Assembly: GCA_009773415.1 (NCBI GenBank)
Contig: WSNO01000004.1
Location: forward strand, 1 to 64,000
Direction of reading: 5' to 3'
DNA from: Nitrospirota bacterium
Lineage (GTDB): Bacteria; Nitrospirota; Thermodesulfovibrionia; Thermodesulfovibrionales; Dissulfurispiraceae
DNA: 64,000 nucleotides
Below the pieces are notes generated by a model. That model was given only the letters and a program-made list of their open reading frames with translations, searched no databases and was not told the DNA's origin. Made by a program: the position numbers and the translations under genes. Within the stretch, counting starts at the first letter, position 1. Every line of letters begins with the position of its first letter. This document shows positions 59,865 through 64,000 of the stretch, in pieces.

Positions 59865-60173
59865 CTATCCTCCTATGCGGTCGCGAACGCTCCGCACCAT
59901 CGCGTCATATTTCGTGTTTGCCCAGAAGACGTATACGCCGGTGAGGACCCATGAAAGAATGATTGCGCCGACGGCAATCGGAATCCCTACGGTAATGGCG
60001 CCGGAAATTTTTGTCCCGAGAAAAGGCTTATAAAAGGCAAGAAGCGTAATAAAGCCGAAGAAAACAATCATTTCGACAATCGTGAGAATCAGCGAGACTC
60101 TGTTTTTCTGTCGCGTCAGCTTCCTGAACTCAGGGTCCTCAAGCATCTTTGTTACATTCCTGTCTGTCTGCAT
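59865..60173 (-). CDS. DUF485 small membrane partner of the symporter
   Basis: 102 residues with two membrane helices ([21 protein letters not shown] and [21 protein letters not shown]). N-terminal [14 protein letters not shown] is the family start. DUF485 proteins almost always precede an acetate-type symporter and are thought to be a small subunit. Gap to actP is 1 base. Confidence 0.88.
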   Translation of the reverse strand: MQTDRNVTKMLEDPEFRKLTRQKNRVSLILTIVEMIVFFGFITLLAFYKPFLGTKISGAITVGIPIAVGAIILSWVLTGVYVFWANTKYDAMVRSVRDRIGG

Positions 60174-60187
60174 CGTGACCTCCCCCG

Positions 60188-60904
60188 TTAAAAGTTACTC
60201 ATCTGTCCGGCCGGAAGCGCGCGCGTTCCGCCTCCTGCCGGATTCCCTATCCGTAATAAACCGCCGATAGTCGTTATTTCTTCGCGGCGGAGCATCGACA
60301 GAAACCTCTGAAAGACCTGAGCGGTTGTGTAGGCGTCGCCGAGCGCGGTATGCGCCGATGCCGCCGGAATGCCGAGATCATCGGCGATGGCGAAAAGGGC
60401 TGTGCTCGCGCCGCCGGAAGCCTTTTGGGGCCGCAGGACTCCCCTGCCGGTCAGCCATTCGTAGAGCGAATATGTATCGACGACCGGATAGCCCAACTCC
60501 CTGCCCAGAAGAGCCCGAAGCTCCTTGTTCAGATAAAAAAGATCAACGTCGATACAATGGCCGACCAGAACGGAGTCCTTGCAATACGAGAGAAATTCGC
60601 CGAGTATCGGCTTCAGCGGCGGTTCAAGCTCTACTTCGCTCGGCATGACACCATGGATGACAACGCTCTTCGGATTCATTACCCGCTCCGGATTTATCAT
60701 CCGGTCGAAGTATGTGCCGAGCTCAATCTTGCTGCCGGCCATGCGGAGGGCGCCGATGGATATAAGGGAGTCGCGCCGCTGGTCCAGTCCCGTCAGCTCC
60801 GTATCAAGCACCACAAACCTGCTTTCGCTTATCGGGGCATCCGGGTCGATTGTTACGGTCAGCAGCTCTGCAGAGCGGAAAATGTCGAAGAGTCCTTTTA
60901 CCAT
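60188..60904 (-). CDS. DnaQ-like 3'-5' exonuclease of the acetate operon
   Basis: 238 residues. DEDDh exonuclease: VVLDTELTGLDQRRDSLISIGAL (Exo I, D and E, about 31-53), VLVGHCIDVDLFYLN (Exo II) and HTALGDAYTTAQVFQRFL (Exo III, H and D). Its start overlaps the regulator stop by 7 bp. A stand-alone exonuclease between a CBS regulator and an acetate symporter is a known but unexplained gene order; a nucleotide-signal turnover role is possible. Confidence 0.88.
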   Translation of the reverse strand: MVKGLFDIFRSAELLTVTIDPDAPISESRFVVLDTELTGLDQRRDSLISIGALRMAGSKIELGTYFDRMINPERVMNPKSVVIHGVMPSEVELEPPLKPILGEFLSYCKDSVLVGHCIDVDLFYLNKELRALLGRELGYPVVDTYSLYEWLTGRGVLRPQKASGGASTALFAIADDLGIPAASAHTALGDAYTTAQVFQRFLSMLRREEITTIGGLLRIGNPAGGGTRALPAGQMSNF

Positions 60905-62805
60905 ATCATGTGCTTGTATCGTTCAATGACCATGTCCTGCACCCGGCTGATAAGGTGGAACGCTTCTTTGGCGGTTTTCTTTTCGAGTGGAGTTAATGTT
61001 TCCGGATTGATGAAGTTGTCCGGCATGTTCCCTTTTGTAACTTGGTCAAACTGGTGCTGCATTCTGAGCAGCATGATAAACTCAAACGCCTGCGCCAGCT
61101 CTTCGCCATATTCGGTGACAATCGAATGCTTTCCCTTCAGGGCGCGAATCCGTTCGAGCGTGGAGGTCTCGCGCGCCTGCTTTTCGAGCGCGAAGAGCCG
61201 CACCAGATCGACAATGGGCGCGAGCCCTTTTATCTTCATGTTCAGCATGTCCTTATGCTCGCCGCTCTTTTCAACCACAAACGTTTTTAAAAAGCCTATC
61301 GGCGGGCGGTTCTTGATCGCCATGTTGGCGATGTAGCCAAGAAACACCTTGCGATCCTTTAACTGTGAACAGAGAAAATCACGCAGCTCCTCGGCAAGCA
61401 TCCGTTCACCGTGGACTGACCGGAAATCAAAGAAGGTGACCGAATTGAGCACTGCGGAGGCTGTAGGCTCGGCTATCCATTGAGAGAAATATTTTTTCCA
61501 GTTCTTCAGCGGCTGGCACCACTTCGGATTGCTCGCCATAAAGCCGGCGGGGCAGAGCGGAACTCCGCACTGGACCAGGCTTTCACGCACAAACGAAGCG
61601 AATCCCGAAAAATAGCGCTCGGCGCTGTCGGCTTCGTGCGGAGTCGCCGGGTCGGCGTGGATTATCGCGTTATCCTGGTCGGTCCTGAACGTCTGTTCTT
61701 TCCGGCCTTCGCTGCCGAACGCTATCCAGCAATAACGGAGCGGTGGCTGGCCATACTTGCGCTCGGCGATTTCGAGCAGTTTGCGCACGAGCCGGTCATT
61801 GATTTCCGTAATGACACGCACAATGCTGCTGGCGCGCGCCCCTTCTTTCATGAGCATGCCGACGATGCCGGTCACCTGCCGCGAAACACCGGCAAGTCCC
61901 TCAACGCTCTGCTGTTCCTCGATGTCTCTGGCTATCGAAAGAGGTGAGTTGCCGTGCAGCAGCATGAGGTCGTGGTTGGTCAGCATGCCGCACATCGCGC
62001 CGTCCTTCACCACAAGCAGATGATGTATGTTGTACCGGATCATCTTCAATACCGCTTCGAAGCAAAGATCCCGCGCATCCGAACGGATCAACGGGGCGCT
62101 CATGACGTATCGGACCGGTTCGTTCACGTCGCGGCCCCGCGCAACCACTTTGCCGCGCAGGTCGCGGTCAGTCACGATTCCTGACGGAAGGCCATTGGCA
62201 TCCGTCAGCACAACCGCGCTGATTTTGTTCTGGCACATGATGCCTGCGGCCTCCCTGATTGAAATGCTGTCCGGCGCGGTAATCACGTTCTTTGATGCGA
62301 TCTCTCCGACAGTGGCCGTGAACATGATGCGGTCCGCAGACGATGTGGACATGCTTTTGTCGTGCATCTCCTTGAAGGTTTTATCTATGTAGATGTTCAG
62401 AAAGGATTTCAGAAAGAATTCGCGGACGCCCTCATTCGTGTCGAGCAGTTTGCGGACGGTCGCCCGATCGATTTGATAACAGATGGTGTCTTCAGCCGTA
62501 ACGACATTCGCCCGGGACTTGTCGCCCCCGAAAAGCGACAGATAACCGAACAGGTCGCCCTCGCTGCGATAATCAATGGTGACGTCCCCTTCATCCGCCG
62601 TGGAGCGGGATACCCGGATGCCGCCCTTTTTAATGACATACAGATACTCGCTCGCCTTGCCGCCCTGCTTGAGAATGAGCGTGCCCTTCGGATAAAACTC
62701 CAGAGAGACGCCGTGCGCCACAGCGGTAAGTTGCGGTTCGTCGAGGAGCTGAAACGGCGGAACCTTTCCGAGAAACTCTACTATTTCTCCGATTATCATG
62801 TTCAT
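60898..62805 (-). CDS. cNMP-binding/CBS/DUF294 nucleotidyltransferase regulator
   Basis: About 635 residues from the ATG at 62805; a TTG at 62817 and an ATG at 62799 are alternatives, and none has a clear ribosome site. Domain order: cyclic-nucleotide-binding fold (about 10-125, FYPKGTLILKQGGKASEYLYVI), two CBS domains (about 165-285), nucleotidyltransferase core FGSEGRKEQTFRTDQDN (G-S, then D-x-D, about 365-381) and DUF294 C domain. Similar to GlnD-like nucleotidyltransferases. It would sense a nucleotide and modify a partner, perhaps the transporter or Acs. First gene of the operon. A truncated paralog lies at the right edge. Confidence 0.85.
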   Translation of the reverse strand: MNMIIGEIVEFLGKVPPFQLLDEPQLTAVAHGVSLEFYPKGTLILKQGGKASEYLYVIKKGGIRVSRSTADEGDVTIDYRSEGDLFGYLSLFGGDKSRANVVTAEDTICYQIDRATVRKLLDTNEGVREFFLKSFLNIYIDKTFKEMHDKSMSTSSADRIMFTATVGEIASKNVITAPDSISIREAAGIMCQNKISAVVLTDANGLPSGIVTDRDLRGKVVARGRDVNEPVRYVMSAPLIRSDARDLCFEAVLKMIRYNIHHLLVVKDGAMCGMLTNHDLMLLHGNSPLSIARDIEEQQSVEGLAGVSRQVTGIVGMLMKEGARASSIVRVITEINDRLVRKLLEIAERKYGQPPLRYCWIAFGSEGRKEQTFRTDQDNAIIHADPATPHEADSAERYFSGFASFVRESLVQCGVPLCPAGFMASNPKWCQPLKNWKKYFSQWIAEPTASAVLNSVTFFDFRSVHGERMLAEELRDFLCSQLKDRKVFLGYIANMAIKNRPPIGFLKTFVVEKSGEHKDMLNMKIKGLAPIVDLVRLFALEKQARETSTLERIRALKGKHSIVTEYGEELAQAFEFIMLLRMQHQFDQVTKGNMPDNFINPETLTPLEKKTAKEAFHLISRVQDMVIERYKHMIW

Positions 62806-63091
62806 GGTAGTAAGCAATGATTATGCCATCAGATTGCGGGATTGCACGAAAAATATGACTATCAATGAAAATTCAAGATGTTAATAAAGAGATTTCTTAT
62901 TGCCATGCTATATGTGACTTGCATAACCATGCGAAGAAAGGTGACGCAGACGCTCGACATGTTACGGAAAGTAACACCATTCACACGTCACTTGTATGCA
63001 ACGCGTCTCTCCTATGACTCTGCAATGAAACCTGCTACAATTAGTCACATGCACATATTAACCGGCAGCTCAATGAACAAGGAGGTGCGTT
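62806..63091. other. Intergenic region between divergent genes
   Basis: About 286 bases. An extended -10 box (TGCTACAAT, near 63033-63041) could serve the zinc-ribbon gene, but I see no good -35. GTTAC/GTAAC form a short inverted repeat near 62960-62974. Nothing else seen. Confidence 0.35.
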
Positions 63092-63259
63092 ATGCCTGCT
63101 TATGATTTCATCTGCAAGGACTGCAAGAAGGAATTTACGGCGTTTTACTCAATCGGTGAGTACCAGGCAAACCCGGCAATCAGGTGTCCTCTGTGCGGAA
63201 GCGATAACATTCAGCGGAAGTTTTCAGGGGTTTTCGCAAAAACGAGCAAAAAATCGTAA
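63092..63259 (+). CDS. FmdB-type zinc-ribbon protein
   Basis: 55 residues. Single zinc ribbon: CKDC (8-11) and CPLC (32-35), with the standard FmdB start MPAYDFICKDCKKEF and the middle PAIRCPLCGSDNIQRKFSG. A GGAGG ribosome site stands 7 bases before the ATG. The family is a small putative regulator or zinc carrier of unknown role. Too short for most gene calls. Confidence 0.85.
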   Translation: MPAYDFICKDCKKEFTAFYSIGEYQANPAIRCPLCGSDNIQRKFSGVFAKTSKKS

Positions 63260-63395
63260 CTGCTGAGGCTCGCCACAGAGCGGAACGATAGGGTTTTCAG
63301 GTCGCCGGCTCCCGGCGCTCCCGCCAATGGCATGGAGATCGCGTTTCCGGCAAGCCGCGCGGACGGAAACTGTTTTTCTCCGGGCAGTGAGCTGG

Positions 63396-64000
63396 TCAGG
63401 AAAAAGCCTTGAGGGAATATTTTTCGAACAGGGCCTCCTGAAGTTCCTTAATCACCGAGAAGACCTCCATGAGAGTATGGCGCTCGACCTTGCCCAGCAT
63501 GTTCGGATTGATGTAATTGTCGGCCGGAACCCCTTTGCGGATCTGCTCAGCCTGATTTCTGAATCTTAAGTCCATCAGGAAGGCGTAGGACTCCTCCAGA
63601 TTGACAGCGCTGCTCCGCGCAAGAGCTCCAATCCGCGCGAGCTCCCGGATGCGGACAAAGGTGCTCGAATCCCTGAGCCCCCGGTCGAGCGCGAGGACAC
63701 GGATCCCCTGTACGATAGGATAGATGCCGCCCTTCTTGATGTCGAACTTCCCTTCCTGAGCTCCTCCCTTTTCGACGATTATGTTTTTGAAAAAACCGAC
63801 CGGCGGCTTGAACCGCACCGCCTCAAGAGCGAGATACGGGAGAAAGAGCTTGCTCCGCCGGATGGTTTTGACGATCACTTCCCAGAGTTCGTCAGCAAGG
63901 GAGGCATCACCATACACCGGGCGAAAATCGAAAAATATTGCGATATTCAGGACATTTTGCGGCTTCGGCGTCTCTATCCAGGATGTTGCCTGGGAGACCC
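63396..64000 (-). CDS. DUF294 C-terminal part of a second nucleotidyltransferase regulator (5' end beyond window)
   Basis: At least 201 residues; the frame runs off the right edge. LPYLALEAVRFKPPVGFFKN, IKKGGIYPIVQGIRVLALD and EESYAFLMDLRFRNQAEQ match the DUF294 C domain of the regulator at 60898-62805, so this is a paralog or a truncated copy. The nucleotidyltransferase core would lie beyond 64000. Confidence 0.75.
   Translation of the reverse strand, partial: VSQATSWIETPKPQNVLNIAIFFDFRPVYGDASLADELWEVIVKTIRRSKLFLPYLALEAVRFKPPVGFFKNIIVEKGGAQEGKFDIKKGGIYPIVQGIRVLALDRGLRDSSTFVRIRELARIGALARSSAVNLEESYAFLMDLRFRNQAEQIRKGVPADNYINPNMLGKVERHTLMEVFSVIKELQEALFEKYSLKAFS

Overview
The window reads as chromosomal DNA from a Gram-negative (diderm), probably anaerobic or sulfur-associated bacterium of moderately high GC. 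Lipoproteins, an AMIN-domain secreted protein and FlgO-like envelope proteins point to a diderm. The dnaJ-hspR-clpB-hsp20 heat-shock cluster, the pta-ackA pair plus an acs/acetate-symporter operon, and a probable selenocysteine rhodanese would fit Nitrospirota or Desulfobacterota. That placement is inference; there is no rRNA or other phylogenetic marker to settle it.

Layout. (1) 1-1984 is the right end of an integrated element. A long minus-strand open frame with HUH-type replication-initiator motifs runs off the left edge. It is followed by four 11-bp iteron-like repeats and a detached 3' half of a tRNA-Lys(CTT) gene, cut at the anticodon loop as tyrosine recombinases do. (2) 2.0-7.3 kb is ordinary chromosome: a short-chain epimerase, a split sensor kinase, a YeiH-type exporter and a sodium-coupled amino-acid transporter. 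(3) 7.3-17.7 kb is a defence island ending at tRNA-Asn. It holds an IS3 remnant, another decayed frame, a type I restriction-modification operon (xre-hsdM-hsdS-rhuM-hsdR), a REP-associated tyrosine transposase inside that operon, and an AAA/DUF4143 ATPase. REP palindromes sit in-frame in hsdM and in the transposase gene itself.

(4) 17.7-28.6 kb has two tRNAs, a membrane Gate protein, the Sec-rhodanese, a four-gene envelope lipoprotein operon, a hydantoinase-like plus histone-deacetylase-like pair, and hisA-hisF. (5) 28.8-33.6 kb is the heat-shock operon, with a palindromic operator lying between its promoter boxes. (6) 33.6-45 kb carries ackA-pta, an HDOD protein, ribH-nusB and the cell-shape operon mreB-mreC-mreD-mrdA-rodA, preceded by a decayed RDD gene with in-frame TGA codons. 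(7) 45-56 kb has a secreted Ig/AMIN protein, ftsY, dnaE-accA, a SprT-like protease, a zinc-binding lipoprotein and small conserved genes. (8) 56-64 kb is an acetate-uptake operon: nucleotidyltransferase/CBS regulator, DnaQ-like exonuclease, DUF485, symporter and acetyl-CoA synthetase. A second, truncated copy of the regulator lies at the right edge.

Acetate metabolism is prominent: Acs with its symporter gives high-affinity uptake, and Pta-AckA gives reversible acetate/acetyl phosphate conversion. The strongest leads for new biology are the selenocysteine rhodanese, the REP/RAYT invasion of the restriction operon, and the integrated element with HUH initiator and iterons.
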